A DNA stretch of 64,000 bases, from positions 1-64,000 of the forward strand of contig CAMDBX010000009.1 in NCBI GenBank assembly GCA_945889445.1. Direction: 5' to 3'. Origin of the DNA: Rhizobium sp. Q54. GTDB lineage: Bacteria; Pseudomonadota; Alphaproteobacteria; Rhizobiales; Aestuariivirgaceae. Position numbers and translations under genes: made by a program. The notes under the pieces are model-generated. The model was not told the DNA's origin, searched no databases, and saw only the letters and a list, made by a program, of their open reading frames with translations. This document shows, one piece after another, positions 33,898 to 44,257 of the stretch. The stretch's first letter is position 1. Each line of letters opens with the position of its first letter.

Positions 33898-35076
33898 ATG
33901 ATCACGCCCGTTCTGCCGACTTATGCCCGCGCGAAGGTGGCCTTCGACCGCGGCGAGGGCGTGCGCGTGTTCACCCCCGAGGGCGAGGCCTATCTTGATT
34001 TCGGTGCGGGCGTGGCGGTGACGAGCTGCGGCCATTCCCACCCGCACCTGGTGGAAGCCCTCACCGAACAGGCGCGGAAGATCTGGCACACATCCAACCT
34101 TTACCAGATGCCGGGGCAGGAGAGGCTGGCCCAGCGGCTGATCGATGCGAGCTTCGCCGACACGGTGTTCTTCACCAATTCCGGTGCCGAGGCGCTGGAG
34201 TGCGCCATCAAGATGGCGCGCAAGTATCATGCCGCCAACGGCCACCCGGAACGCTACCGCCTCATCACCTTCGAGGGCGCCTTCCATGGCCGCACGCTGG
34301 CCACCATTGCCGCCGGCGGCCAGGCGAAATATCTCGAGGGCTTCGGCCCCAGGGTCGAAGGCTTCGACCAGCTGCCCTTCGGCGACCATGAGGCGCTCAA
34401 ACATGCCATCGGCCCCGAAACGGCCGGCATCCTGATCGAGCCGGTGCAGGGCGAGGGCGGCATCCGCCCGGTGCCGCCGCAGTGCCTGAAGGGCCTGCGC
34501 GACCTGTGCGACGAACATGGCATCCTGCTGATCTATGACGAGGTCCAGTGCGGCATCGGCCGCACCGGCAAGCTCTTTGCCCATGAATGGGCAGGCGCCG
34601 AGCCCGACATCATGGCGATTGCCAAGGGCATCGGCGGCGGCTTCCCCATGGGCGCCTGCCTCGCCACCGAGAAAGCCGCGATGGGCATGACGGCGGGCAC
34701 CCACGGCTCCACATTTGGCGGCAACCCGCTGGCCACCGCAGTGGGCAATGCCGTGCTCGACGTGGTGCTGGCGCCGGGCTTCCTCGACAGCGTGCGGCAG
34801 CGCGCCCTGACGCTGAAGCAGAAGCTCGCCGCGCTGAAGGACAATCATCCCGCCATCATCGAGGACATCCGCGGTGAGGGGCTGATGATGGGCATGAAGT
34901 GCAAGGTGCCCAACACCGCCTTGCAGGCGGCAGCGCTCGACCAGCATCTTCTCACCATCGGGGCGGGCGACAATGTGGTGCGGCTGCTGCCGCCGCTGAT
35001 CGTCACCGATGCCGACATCACCGAAGCCGTGGACAAGCTTGACCGCGCCTGCAAGGCGCTCGAAGCCAAGGCCTGA
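33898..35076 (+). CDS. argD: acetylornithine aminotransferase
   Basis: A 392-residue class-III PLP aminotransferase: [14 protein letters not shown] near the start, [16 protein letters not shown] (phosphate loop), [34 protein letters not shown] with the PLP lysine (AKGIGGG), and [15 protein letters not shown]. It transfers an amino group to N-acetylglutamate semialdehyde. It precedes argF by 25 bases. Confidence 0.94.
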   Translation: MITPVLPTYARAKVAFDRGEGVRVFTPEGEAYLDFGAGVAVTSCGHSHPHLVEALTEQARKIWHTSNLYQMPGQERLAQRLIDASFADTVFFTNSGAEALECAIKMARKYHAANGHPERYRLITFEGAFHGRTLATIAAGGQAKYLEGFGPRVEGFDQLPFGDHEALKHAIGPETAGILIEPVQGEGGIRPVPPQCLKGLRDLCDEHGILLIYDEVQCGIGRTGKLFAHEWAGAEPDIMAIAKGIGGGFPMGACLATEKAAMGMTAGTHGSTFGGNPLATAVGNAVLDVVLAPGFLDSVRQRALTLKQKLAALKDNHPAIIEDIRGEGLMMGMKCKVPNTALQAAALDQHLLTIGAGDNVVRLLPPLIVTDADITEAVDKLDRACKALEAKA

Positions 35077-35101
35077 TACACACCATTTCATGACGGTTCC
35101 C

Positions 35102-36031
35102 ATGAGTTCTCCCAAGCATTTCCTCGATATTTCCGATTTCGATGCCGCCACGCTGAACGGCATCATCGCCACGGCGCGCGCCATGAAGGATGCGCGCACG
35201 GGCCTTCCCAAGGGCCTGCGCGAGGTCAATGAGCCGTTGAAGGGCCGCATGCTGGCGCTGATCTTTGAGCGCCCGTCGACCAGGACGCGCGTCTCCTTCG
35301 AAGTCGGCATGCGCCAGCTTGGTGGCGAGACGCTGGTGCTGTCGTCCAACGACATGCAGCTCGGCCGTGGCGAGACCATCGCCGATACGGCGCGCGTGCT
35401 GTCGCGCTATGTCGATGCCATCATGATCCGCGCCGCGCGCCACTCCAACCTCACGGAGCTCGCCGCGGCGGCCACCATTCCGGTCATCAACGGCCTCACC
35501 AACCTCACGCATCCGTGCCAGGTGATGGCCGACGTGATGACGCTCGAGGAGCACGTGGCACCGCTGAAGGACCTCACGGTGAGCTGGGTCGGCGACGGCA
35601 ACAATGTCGCGGCCTCCTGGGTGCATGCGGTGGGCCGCATGGGCGGCAAGCTCAGGATCGGCGCGCCGAAGGAATTGGCGCCGGCACCGGAAGTGCTGGC
35701 CTGGGCCCGGGCGCAAGGTGCCGACGTCAGCGTCATGGCCTCGCCCGAAGAGGCGGTGGAAGGCGCGGACTGCGTCATCACCGATGCCTGGGTGTCGATG
35801 CACGACACCGACGGCGAGACCCGCCACAACCTGCTCAAGCCCTATCAGGTGAACGGCGCATTGATGAAGCGCGCCAAGCGCGATGCCAAGTTCATGCACT
35901 GCCTGCCCGCGCACCGCGGCGAGGAGGTGACGGACGAGGTGATGGACTCCAGGAACTCGCTGATCTTCGACGAGGCGGAGAACCGGCTGCACGTCCAGAA
36001 GTCGATCTTGCTGCATTGCCTGGGGGCGTGA
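35102..36031 (+). CDS. argF: ornithine carbamoyltransferase
   Basis: A 309-residue transcarbamoylase: carbamoyl-phosphate site [26 protein letters not shown], ornithine site [12 protein letters not shown], and [13 protein letters not shown] near the end. It joins ornithine and carbamoyl phosphate. ATG 35102 gives the family N-terminus [10 protein letters not shown]; an ATG at 35090 would add four residues. Its TGA overlaps the hslO ATG (TGATG). Confidence 0.94.
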   Translation: MSSPKHFLDISDFDAATLNGIIATARAMKDARTGLPKGLREVNEPLKGRMLALIFERPSTRTRVSFEVGMRQLGGETLVLSSNDMQLGRGETIADTARVLSRYVDAIMIRAARHSNLTELAAAATIPVINGLTNLTHPCQVMADVMTLEEHVAPLKDLTVSWVGDGNNVAASWVHAVGRMGGKLRIGAPKELAPAPEVLAWARAQGADVSVMASPEEAVEGADCVITDAWVSMHDTDGETRHNLLKPYQVNGALMKRAKRDAKFMHCLPAHRGEEVTDEVMDSRNSLIFDEAENRLHVQKSILLHCLGA

Positions 36032-36981
36032 TGACGGACGCGATGAACCTTGCCGCGGACGACCTCGTCCTGCCCTTCGAGATCAAGCCGCTCGGCGTGC
36101 GCGGCCGGCTGGTGCGGCTCGGGCCGGCGGTGGACGACATCCTGCACCGCCATGCCTATCCGGCCTCGGTCTCGGCACTCCTGGCCGAAGCGGTGTCGCT
36201 CGCGGCCATCCTCGGCGCCATGCTGAAGTTCGACGGCAAGTTCATCCTGCAGACCAAGACCGACGGCCCGGTGGACATGATCGTCGCCGACTATGTGGCC
36301 CCCGGCAAGGTCAGGGGCTATGCCCGCTTCGACGCGGAGCGCGTGGCGGCGCTGAAGAACCCGGGCCAGGTCGACCTGCTCGGCACCGGCTATCTCGCGA
36401 TGACGGTGGACCAGGGCCCCGACATGGAGCGCTACCAGGGCATCGTGCCGCTCGACGGGGCGGACCTCACGGCGGCGGCCCACAGCTATTTCGAGAAGTC
36501 CGAGCAGATCCCCACCCGCATCCGCATGGCGGCCGGCCCGCTCTTCCAGCGCGGCGCCAAGGGCGAGGCCTGGCGGGCCGGCGCCATCATGGTGCAGCAC
36601 CTGCCGCGGGAAGGGGGGTCGAGCCCGCTTCCCAGCCACTCCGGCGATGCCCCGGAGGGGGTTGATGTTGCACCGCAAGAAAACGATGACTGGGTGAAGG
36701 CGCGGCTCCTCCTCGACACCGTGGAGGCGCATGAACTGCTCGACCCGCAGCTTTCGGCCGAGCAGCTTATCTACCGGCTCTATCACGAGGATGGCGTCAC
36801 CGCTTATCCGGCGACACACTTGGAGCGTTATTGCAGCTGCTCACAGGACAGCATCACCCGGATGCTGGCGCGGTTTCCGGCAGAGGACCGGGCCGACATG
36901 GTGACCGATGGCGAGATCTCCGTGACCTGCGAGTTCTGCTCCACCACCTACAAGGTGCAGCCCGGCAACCTCACGCCATGA
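36031..36981 (+). CDS. hslO: redox-regulated chaperone Hsp33
   Basis: A 316-residue protein with the C-terminal zinc switch CSCSQDS and CEFCSTTY (CxC...CxxC) that releases zinc on oxidation to activate holdase function. Core landmarks are DGPVDMIVADYV and GYLAMTVDQGPDMERYQGIV. It carries a roughly 30-residue insert SSPLPSHSGDAPEG around residue 200 compared with the E. coli protein. Coupled to argF by overlap, an arrangement common in alphaproteobacteria. Confidence 0.93.
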   Translation: MTDAMNLAADDLVLPFEIKPLGVRGRLVRLGPAVDDILHRHAYPASVSALLAEAVSLAAILGAMLKFDGKFILQTKTDGPVDMIVADYVAPGKVRGYARFDAERVAALKNPGQVDLLGTGYLAMTVDQGPDMERYQGIVPLDGADLTAAAHSYFEKSEQIPTRIRMAAGPLFQRGAKGEAWRAGAIMVQHLPREGGSSPLPSHSGDAPEGVDVAPQENDDWVKARLLLDTVEAHELLDPQLSAEQLIYRLYHEDGVTAYPATHLERYCSCSQDSITRMLARFPAEDRADMVTDGEISVTCEFCSTTYKVQPGNLTP

Positions 36982-37073
36982 TCACGGGCGCGTGTCGCAT
37001 TTCGCCCGAAACCTGTCCAAATCGTTAGTAGTATTCACCACCACCCTATGCAACTCTGATTGACGGCGGCAAG

Positions 37074-37215
37074 TCCGCGTGACAGGCTCACGCGGATAAG
37101 GGCCAAAGGCCCCAAGCATAAAGAAGAATGGACGTGGGAGAGGCGACGGAGAGCAGTCACGAGGAGCACCTTCAGGGTGCGGCCTGCGGCACTCCAGCAC
37201 CAATCCCCACCCCGA
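37074..37215 (+). other. structured leader upstream of the first peptide-binding protein
   Basis: Successive hairpins: TCCGCGTGA/TCACGCGGA (37074-37096), GGGCC-AAA-GGCCC just after, GCACC-TTCA-GGGTGC near 37180, and distal pairing of GTGGG near 37135 with CCCAC near 37207. The folded stretch ends about 30 bases before the ribosome binding site AAGGAGA. I could not match it to a known riboswitch class. Confidence 0.3.
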
Positions 37216-37244
37216 TCACTGACGACCCTTAAGGAGAGAGACGC

Positions 37245-38840
37245 ATGACCGAATTCGAAATGAAACTGAAGGCAGCCGAGAAGGCCGTTGGCCTTGGCAA
37301 GCTGTCGCGCCGCGACTTCATCCAGTTCGCGGTAGCCTCGGGCGTTACGCTCGCGGCGGCCCAGGCGATGTTTACCCGCGCCGCGCGCGCCGAGCCCAAG
37401 CAGGGCGGCACCTTCAAGGCTGCCGTTGGCCACGGCCAGACGACTGACTCGCTCGATCCGGCCACTTGGTCGAACGGCTTCACCTTCGCCTGGGGCAAGT
37501 CCGTGATGGGCGCGCCGCTCGTGCAGATCAGCCCGAAGAACGAAGTCATCCCGCACGTTGCCGAGAGCTTCGAGCCCTCCGATGGCGCCAAGAAGTGGGT
37601 CTTCAAGATCCGCAAGGGCATCACCTTCCACAACGGCAAGACGCTGACCGCCGATGACGTGGTCGCCACCATCAACTACCACATTGGCCCCGACTCCAAG
37701 TCGCCGGCCAAGGGCGTTCTCTCGAACCTCGTGTCGGTCAAGGCCGACGGCCCGGACACCGTGGTGTTCGAACTTTCCGGCGGCAACGCCGACTTCCCCT
37801 ATCTCGTGTCCGACTACCACCTTTCGATCTATCCGTCCGAGGGCGGCAAGATTCAGTGGGACAAGGGCATCGGCGCCGGCCCCTATATCCTGAAGTCCTT
37901 CGAGCCGGGCGTGAAGGTGACCGCCGAGCGCAACCCGAACTACTTCGGCAAGAGCTACTTCGATGCCGTCGAGGTTCTCTCGATCATCGACGTGGCGGCC
38001 CGCACCAACGCCTATCTCTCGGGCGAAGTGCACTTCATCGACCGCGCCGACCTCAAGACCATCGACATGCTGAAGAACGCACCGGACACCGCGCTCTACA
38101 ACGTGTCGGGCACCGCGCTCTATTCGGCGCCGATGCTGGTTGACGTGGCACCCTTCGACAAGGTCGAAGTGCGCCAGGCGCTGAAGTGGGCGATCAACCG
38201 CCAGGAACTGGTGGACAAGATCCTCTACGGCTATGGCTCTGCCGGCAACGACAACATGCTCTCCCCGTCGCTCAAGTATGCGATCCAGCCCGAGCCGGTC
38301 TACACCTACGATCCGGACAAGGCCAAGTCGCTGCTCAAGAAGGCCGGCATGGAAAACCTCACGGTCGACCTCTCGGCTTCGGATGCAGCCTTCCCGGGCG
38401 GCGTCGATGCGGCTCTGCTGATGGCCGAGCAGGCCAAGGCAGCCGGCATCACCATCAATGTGGTGCGCGAGCCGAACGACAGCTACTGGGACAACGTCTG
38501 GATCAAGAAGCCCTGGTGCCAGTGCTACTGGGGTGGCCGTCCGACGGCGGATGCCTTCCTGTCGATCTCCATGGCGGCCGACGCTGCCTGGAACGACACC
38601 AAGTGGAAGAACCCGCGCTTCAACGAACTGCTCGTCGCGGCCCGCGCCGAGACGGACGAAGCCAAGCGTCAGGCGATGTATGCCGAGATGCAGCAGCTCG
38701 CCCACGACGACGGCGGCCAGGTCGTGCTGATGTTCAACAACTACGTCGGCGCGCTGTCGAACAAGGTCGCGCATGGCGAGTTCAACACGGACTTCGACCA
38801 CGACGGCGGCTACATGTACGAGCGCTGGTGGATGGCGTAA
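37245..38840 (+). CDS. peptide-family ABC transporter substrate-binding protein 1 (Tat-exported)
   Basis: A 531-residue family-5 binding protein. A Tat signal, LSRRDFIQFAVASGVTLAAA (residues 20-39), precedes the mature domain: DSLDPATWSN, VPHVAES-like HVAESFEPSDGAKKWVFKIRKGITFHNGK, ALKWAINRQELVDKILYGYG and a C-terminal YMYERWWM. AAGGAGAG lies upstream. A terminator follows. It likely captures oligopeptides or a related cationic/amide ligand in the periplasm for the permeases at 40750-42620. Confidence 0.9.
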   Translation: MTEFEMKLKAAEKAVGLGKLSRRDFIQFAVASGVTLAAAQAMFTRAARAEPKQGGTFKAAVGHGQTTDSLDPATWSNGFTFAWGKSVMGAPLVQISPKNEVIPHVAESFEPSDGAKKWVFKIRKGITFHNGKTLTADDVVATINYHIGPDSKSPAKGVLSNLVSVKADGPDTVVFELSGGNADFPYLVSDYHLSIYPSEGGKIQWDKGIGAGPYILKSFEPGVKVTAERNPNYFGKSYFDAVEVLSIIDVAARTNAYLSGEVHFIDRADLKTIDMLKNAPDTALYNVSGTALYSAPMLVDVAPFDKVEVRQALKWAINRQELVDKILYGYGSAGNDNMLSPSLKYAIQPEPVYTYDPDKAKSLLKKAGMENLTVDLSASDAAFPGGVDAALLMAEQAKAAGITINVVREPNDSYWDNVWIKKPWCQCYWGGRPTADAFLSISMAADAAWNDTKWKNPRFNELLVAARAETDEAKRQAMYAEMQQLAHDDGGQVVLMFNNYVGALSNKVAHGEFNTDFDHDGGYMYERWWMA

Positions 38841-38872
38841 GCCACGACTGGAGCGACGATTTAATGAAACTG

Positions 38873-38905
38873 GACCCCGTCAAGCGATTGACGGGGTCTT
38901 TTCGT
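38873..38905 (+). terminator. intrinsic terminator after binding protein 1
   Basis: GACCCCGTCAA pairs with TTGACGGGGTC (11 bp) around GCGA, followed by TTTTCGT. Separates the two paralogous binding-protein genes. Confidence 0.9.
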
Positions 38906-39003
38906 CATGTGAACCTTCAATTTGGGCGGCACGAACCCGACTTCGAGAACGGGAATGCCGGCCGGGGAATCAGCACGGCCGCACAGGCCACAGGGAGATC
39001 GCG

Positions 39004-40611
39004 ATGAACGAGACGCAGAACAAACTCAATGCCGCACTGGGCCAGGCCGTGAGGGGCCGCATCACGCGGCGTGAATTCACCCAGCTGGCGCTTGCCTCCG
39101 GCGTCAGCCTGGCCGCGGCGAACAGCATGTTCACCAAGGCCTACGCCGACGAGCCCAAGAAGGGCGGCAACTTCAAGGTCGGCGTTGGCCATGGCGCCAC
39201 CACCGACTCGATGGACCCCGGCCTCTATCCGGACCAGTTCACCGGCACGGCGCTGTGGGGCACGCTTGCCAACAGCCTCACCGAGATCGACGCCGATGGC
39301 AACGTGGTGGGCGACGTGGCCGAAAGCTTCGAGTCTTCCGACGGCGCCAAGAAGTGGGTGTTCAAGGTCAGGAACGGCATCACCTTCCACAATGGCAGGA
39401 CGGTCACGGCTGATGACGTGATCGCCTCGCTGCAGCACCATCTGGGCGAGAATTCCAAGTCGGCGGCGAAGTCGCTGCTGAAGGAAGTCGCGACGATGAA
39501 GGCCGACGGGCCGAACACCGTGGTGTTCGAACTGACCGGCGGCAACGCCGACTTCCCCTACACCGTCTCGGACTATCACATGCCGATCATGCCGAAGAAC
39601 CCCGACGGCACGGTGGACTGGCAGTCCGGCATCCGCACCGGCGCCTACAAGCTCGACAAGTTCGATCCCGGCGTGCAGGCCTCCTTCAGCAAGAACGAGA
39701 ACTACTACAAGACCGGCAAGGGCTGGTTCGACTCGGTGCAGTTCCTGTCGATCAAGGACGCGGCGGCCCGCACCAATGCGCTGCTGTCGGGTGAGGTCCA
39801 CTACATGGACCGCTGCGATCTCAAGACGCTCGACCAGCTCAAGGCCAGCCCGGACATCACCGTCTCGGAGATCACCGGCTACGGCCACTACATCTACGTG
39901 ATGAACGTCACGCAGAAGCCCTTCGACGATGTCAACGTGCGCACCGCCATCAAGTATTCGATGCCGCGCGATGAAATCCTCGAGAAGGTGTTCCTCGGCC
40001 ACGGCACGGTTGGCAACGATAACCCGATTGCCCCGACGGTGAAGTTCGCCATCGACCCCACGCCGAAGCACAGCTACGACCCGGCCATGGCGAAGGAGTA
40101 CCTCAAGAAGGCTGGCCTCGAGAGCCTCGCCTTCGACCTCTCGGTGGCCGATGCCGCCTTCGCCGGCGCCGTCGACTCCGCCATCCTCTGGAAGGAAAAG
40201 GCGAAGGCCTGCGGCATCGACATCAACGTCATCAAGGAGCCGGAAGACGGCTACTGGGACAATGTCTGGCTGAAGAAGCCCTTCGTCGCCTCCTACTGGA
40301 GCGGCCGCCCGACGGTGGACTGGATGATGACCACGGCCTATGCCGCGGACGCCTCCTGGAACGACACCTTCTGGAAGAACCCGAAGTTCAACGAGCTGCT
40401 CGTCGCCGCTCGCTCGGAGTCCGACGAAGCCAAGCGTGCCGCAATGTATGCCGAGATGCAGCAGATCCTGCACGACGATGGCGGGTTGGTGAACATGCTG
40501 TTCAACTCCTACGTCGAGGCGCATGCGAAGAACCTCGGCCACGGCAAGGTGGCCGCCAACTGGCAGCTTGACGGCATGCGCGTTGCCGAACGTTGGTGGT
40601 TCACTTCGTAA
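39004..40611 (+). CDS. peptide-family ABC transporter substrate-binding protein 2 (Tat-exported)
   Basis: A 535-residue paralogue of the previous gene product: Tat signal ITRREFTQLALASGVSLAAAN, then VAESFESSDGAKKWVFKVRNGITFHNG, the same NADFPYTVSDYHMPI region and ending MRVAERWWF. It resembles the first protein throughout, but ligand-contact regions differ (for example WSGRPTVDWMMTTAYAADAS versus WGGRPTADAFLSISMAADAA). ATG 39004 after GGGAGATC. Probably feeds the same permeases with another ligand. Confidence 0.9.
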   Translation: MNETQNKLNAALGQAVRGRITRREFTQLALASGVSLAAANSMFTKAYADEPKKGGNFKVGVGHGATTDSMDPGLYPDQFTGTALWGTLANSLTEIDADGNVVGDVAESFESSDGAKKWVFKVRNGITFHNGRTVTADDVIASLQHHLGENSKSAAKSLLKEVATMKADGPNTVVFELTGGNADFPYTVSDYHMPIMPKNPDGTVDWQSGIRTGAYKLDKFDPGVQASFSKNENYYKTGKGWFDSVQFLSIKDAAARTNALLSGEVHYMDRCDLKTLDQLKASPDITVSEITGYGHYIYVMNVTQKPFDDVNVRTAIKYSMPRDEILEKVFLGHGTVGNDNPIAPTVKFAIDPTPKHSYDPAMAKEYLKKAGLESLAFDLSVADAAFAGAVDSAILWKEKAKACGIDINVIKEPEDGYWDNVWLKKPFVASYWSGRPTVDWMMTTAYAADASWNDTFWKNPKFNELLVAARSESDEAKRAAMYAEMQQILHDDGGLVNMLFNSYVEAHAKNLGHGKVAANWQLDGMRVAERWWFTS

Positions 40612-40640
40612 GGTTGGCGGAAACGTCCAAACAACGGTCG

Positions 40641-40680
40641 GGAGCCGGACTGCGCAAGCGCAGTTCGGCTCCTATCATTT
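40641..40680 (+). terminator. long hairpin after binding protein 2
   Basis: GGAGCCGGACTGCG pairs with CGCAGTTCGGCTCC (14 bp, one G-T) around CAAG, then TATCATTTT. It could reduce read-through into the permease genes, giving more binding protein than permease. Confidence 0.75.
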
Positions 40681-40749
40681 TGCTGGGCAGGCTCAGTAGT
40701 TCTGCTACTATCGTTTGAACGGGTCTAGGAAGAGGCCCAGGGGAGAGGC

Positions 40750-41721
40750 ATGCATCCGGTTCTGAAAACCGTACTGCAGCGCTTGGGACTAGGGTTGCTG
40801 ACGCTGTTCGTGGTGTCAGTGTTGATCTTCGCGTCCCTCGAAATGCTGCCTGGTGGCTTCGCGGAAGCCATTCTCGGACAAGGCGCCACGCCGGAAACGG
40901 TGGCGGCGTTCAACAAGCAGATCGGCTTGGATCGGCCCGCTGCCGTGCGCTATGTGGAGTGGATCTGGAACATCCTGCATGGCGACTTCGGCTATTCCTA
41001 TGCCGGCATGGGTGGCTCCATCAAGCGCAGCGTGTCCGACCTGATCGCACCGCGCCTCTACAACACCTTCTTCCTCGCCATCATGACGGCGATCGTGGCC
41101 GTGCCGCTGTCGCTGTTCCTCGGCATCATGGCAGCGCTCTACCGCAACAGCTGGTATGACCGCACCGTCAACGCCGTGACGCTCACCACCATCGCCACGC
41201 CGGAATTCTTCATCGCCTACCTGCTGATGTTCTTCCTAGCGATCAAGGCCAAGTGGTTCCCGACGCTCTCGACGGTCAGTGAAAGCACCACCTTGCTCGA
41301 GCATCTGTGGCGTGCCGGCTTGCCGGCCATCACCCTCACGCTGGTGATTGTGGCGCACATGATGCGCATGACCCGTGCCGCGCTCATCAACCTGCTCGCC
41401 AGCCCCTACATGGAAATGGCCCAGCTCAAGGGCGTGCCGCGGCGCGAGGCCATCGTCAAGCACGCGCTGCCCAATGCCTGGGCGCCCATTGCAACCGTCA
41501 TCGCCTTCAACCTCGCCTATCTGGTGGTGGGTGTCGTGGTGGTCGAGGTGGTGTTCGTCTATCCCGGCATCGGCCAGCTGATGGTGGACGCGGTGTCCAG
41601 CCGCGACATGCCTGTGGTGCAGGCTTGCGCACTGATCTTCGCGGCAACCTACATCCTGCTGAACCTGTCAGCCGACGTCGTGTCGATCATCACCAATCCT
41701 CGACTGTTGCATCCCAAATGA
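40750..41721 (+). CDS. peptide-family ABC permease (DppB/OppB type)
   Basis: A 323-residue permease with six hydrophobic segments, N-terminal RLGLGLLTLFVVSVLIFASLE, and the inner-membrane coupling loop EMAQLKGVPRREAIVKHALPNA. Length and helix layout fit DppB. Overlaps the next permease (ATGA). Confidence 0.9.
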   Translation: MHPVLKTVLQRLGLGLLTLFVVSVLIFASLEMLPGGFAEAILGQGATPETVAAFNKQIGLDRPAAVRYVEWIWNILHGDFGYSYAGMGGSIKRSVSDLIAPRLYNTFFLAIMTAIVAVPLSLFLGIMAALYRNSWYDRTVNAVTLTTIATPEFFIAYLLMFFLAIKAKWFPTLSTVSESTTLLEHLWRAGLPAITLTLVIVAHMMRMTRAALINLLASPYMEMAQLKGVPRREAIVKHALPNAWAPIATVIAFNLAYLVVGVVVVEVVFVYPGIGQLMVDAVSSRDMPVVQACALIFAATYILLNLSADVVSIITNPRLLHPK

Positions 41722-42620
41722 CCGCGCAAGCCCCCAACCTTCGCTCCGTCCGCGCCCGGCGCAGCTTCCTTGAGAGTGCCAGGCGCACCCTTGCAACCGC
41801 GCCGTGGAGTGCCTGGTTCGGCATGATCGTCATCGTGATCTATGTGATCGCGGCGGTGTTCGCGCCTTGGCTTGCGCCCTATGGCGAGTCCGACGTGGTG
41901 GGCAAGGCCTACCAGCCGTCCGGCCCGGAATTCTGGCTCGGCACCGACCAGATCGGCCGCGACCTGCTGTCCCGCCTGATTTATGGCGCACGCAACACCA
42001 TCGGCATCGCCTTCCTCACCACCATGCTGTCCTTTGCCATTGGCGGCACGCTGGGCGTGCTCACCGCGCATCGCCGCGGCTGGCTTGATCAGCTGGTGTC
42101 GCGCGTGGTGGATGCCTTCCTGGCGATTCCGGTGCTGATCTTCGCGCTGATGCTGCTGGCCGTTGCCGGCAAGAGCATCATCAACCTGATCCTCATCCTC
42201 GCACTGCTTGACTCGACCCGCGTGTTCCGTCTCGCCCGCGCCACGGCGCTGAACGTGGTGGTTATGGACTATGTGGAGGCGGCCAAGCTGCGCGGCGAAG
42301 GTATGGGCTGGATCATCTTCAAGGAAGTTCTGCCCAACATCCTGCCGCCGCTTATCACCGAGTTCGGCCTGCGCTTCTGCTTCGTGTTCCTGACCATTGC
42401 CGCGCTGTCCTTCCTTGGCGTCGGCATCCAGCCGCCCACCGCCGACTGGGGCTCCATGGTGGCCGAGAGCAAGACGCTCATCACCTTCCCGGTGCGTACC
42501 TTCCCGTGGATCCCGGCGCCCTTCTATCCGGCCATCGCCATCGCGCTGCTGACGGTCGCGATCAATTTCGTGGTGGACTGGTTCCTCCACAAGACCAGTG
42601 GGCTCCGCGATGAAAAGTGA
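41718..42620 (+). CDS. peptide-family ABC permease (DppC/OppC type)
   Basis: A 300-residue permease with a first helix after an N-terminal arginine-rich segment, the DppC signature FWLGTDQIGRDLLSRLIYGAR, and EAAKLRGEGMGWIIFKEVLPN as the coupling loop. It overlaps both neighbours by short ATGA-like junctions. Confidence 0.9.
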   Translation: MTAQAPNLRSVRARRSFLESARRTLATAPWSAWFGMIVIVIYVIAAVFAPWLAPYGESDVVGKAYQPSGPEFWLGTDQIGRDLLSRLIYGARNTIGIAFLTTMLSFAIGGTLGVLTAHRRGWLDQLVSRVVDAFLAIPVLIFALMLLAVAGKSIINLILILALLDSTRVFRLARATALNVVVMDYVEAAKLRGEGMGWIIFKEVLPNILPPLITEFGLRFCFVFLTIAALSFLGVGIQPPTADWGSMVAESKTLITFPVRTFPWIPAPFYPAIAIALLTVAINFVVDWFLHKTSGLRDEK

Positions 42621-44250
42621 TACGCAACGCGTCAAGGGCGAGGCCCTTCTCGAGATCCGGGGCCTCAAGATCGAGGGCAATTCGGACGGTGTCTGGCACC
42701 CGATCGTCAAGGGCGTGGACCTCACGCTGAAACGCGGTGAGGTGCTTGGCCTCATCGGTGAATCGGGTGCAGGCAAGTCAACCATCGGCCTTGCCGCCAT
42801 GGGCTTCGCAAGGCCCGGCTGCCGCATCGTCGACGGCACCATCATGTTCGACGGCATCGACCTGCGGGCTGCGTCTGAAGCAGAGAAGCGGCATCTCTGG
42901 GGCGCGCGCATCGCCTATGTGGCGCAAAGTGCTGCGGCAGCCTTCAATCCTGCCCACCGGCTGATCGACCAGACCGTCGAGACCGCGGTGCGTGACGGCA
43001 TCAGGACCAGGGACCAGGCCGTCGCGGATTCCGTCGACTTGTATCGCCGCCTGCAACTGCCGAACCCCGAACACATCGGCGACCGCTTTCCGCATCAGGT
43101 GTCGGGCGGCCAGCTGCAGCGCGCCATGACCGCCATGGCCATGTCCTGCCGTCCCGACCTCATCATCTTCGACGAACCGACGACGGCACTGGACGTGACC
43201 ACGCAGGTCGAGGTGCTGGCGGCAATGCGCAACATCGTTGAGCAGTTCCACACCGCGGCGATCTACATCACCCATGACCTTGCGGTGGTGGCGCAGATGG
43301 CCGACCGCATCATGGTGCTGCGCCATGGCCTCGAGGTGGAGGAAGCCCCCACCCGCGAGATGCTGAAGGAGCCGAAGCAGGACTACACCAAGACCCTGTG
43401 GGCGGTGCGCAGCCTCGTGAAGGAAGAATCGATCAGCGACGACGTGACCTTGAGCGTGCGCAACGTCGATGCGAGCTATTCCGGCGTGGTGAAGGTTCTC
43501 GACAACGTCACCGTCTGCCTGCCGCGCGGCCGCACCGTTGCGGTGGTGGGCGAATCCGGCTCCGGCAAGTCAACGCTGGCGCGCGCCATCACCGGGCTGC
43601 TGCCACCCAGCAAGGGCGAGATCCAGTTCAACGGCAAGGTGCTGCCCAAGGCGCTGAAGGACCGCGACAAGGACACGCTTCGCCGCATCCAGATGATCTA
43701 CCAGTCGGCCGATACGTCGCTGAACCCGAGGCAGACGATCCGTGACATCATCGGCCGTCCGCTGGAGTTCTATCATGGCGTCAAGGGGGCCGCGCGCGAC
43801 CGGCGCGTGGCCGAACTGCTCGACGCCATCGAACTTGACGAGAGCTACATCGACCGCCTGCCGACGGAGCTTTCGGGCGGCCAGAAGCAGCGCATCTCGA
43901 TCGCCCGGGCTCTTGCCGCCCAGCCCGACATCATCATCTGCGATGAAGTGACCTCGGCGCTGGACCAGATCGTGCAGGAAGAAATCCTGACCCTGCTGAT
44001 GAAGCTGCAGAAGGAGACCAACGTCTCCTACCTGTTCATCACCCATGACATCGCCACGGTGCGGGCGATCTCGGACGAGATCGTGGTCATGCACCAGGGC
44101 AAGGTGGTGCAGCAGGGGCCGAAGACGCAGGTTTTGAACCCGCCCCATCCGCCCTATACGGAACTGTTGCTGTCGTCCGTGCCGCAGATGGACCCGGACT
44201 GGCTGACCAACCTTCTGGCCGACCGTGCCCGGGCAAAGGTCAAGGCCTGA
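42610..44250 (+). CDS. peptide-family ABC transporter, two ATPase domains in one protein
   Basis: A 546-residue fusion of DppD- and DppF-like ATPases. Domain 1: GESGAGKST, VSGGQLQRAMTAMAM, IIFDEPTTALD. Domain 2: GESGSGKSTLARAI, LSGGQKQRISIARALA, IICDEVTSALD. The domain-2 Walker B reads CDEV rather than the usual DEP, but Glu is retained. Drives the permeases upstream; starts inside the previous gene. Confidence 0.9.
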   Translation: MKSDTQRVKGEALLEIRGLKIEGNSDGVWHPIVKGVDLTLKRGEVLGLIGESGAGKSTIGLAAMGFARPGCRIVDGTIMFDGIDLRAASEAEKRHLWGARIAYVAQSAAAAFNPAHRLIDQTVETAVRDGIRTRDQAVADSVDLYRRLQLPNPEHIGDRFPHQVSGGQLQRAMTAMAMSCRPDLIIFDEPTTALDVTTQVEVLAAMRNIVEQFHTAAIYITHDLAVVAQMADRIMVLRHGLEVEEAPTREMLKEPKQDYTKTLWAVRSLVKEESISDDVTLSVRNVDASYSGVVKVLDNVTVCLPRGRTVAVVGESGSGKSTLARAITGLLPPSKGEIQFNGKVLPKALKDRDKDTLRRIQMIYQSADTSLNPRQTIRDIIGRPLEFYHGVKGAARDRRVAELLDAIELDESYIDRLPTELSGGQKQRISIARALAAQPDIIICDEVTSALDQIVQEEILTLLMKLQKETNVSYLFITHDIATVRAISDEIVVMHQGKVVQQGPKTQVLNPPHPPYTELLLSSVPQMDPDWLTNLLADRARAKVKA

Positions 44251-44257
44251 AGGCCCC

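Noticed and set aside
37074-37215. Known riboswitch (glycine or guanidine type)
   Set aside because: Helices are present, but the conserved single-stranded signatures of those classes are not.
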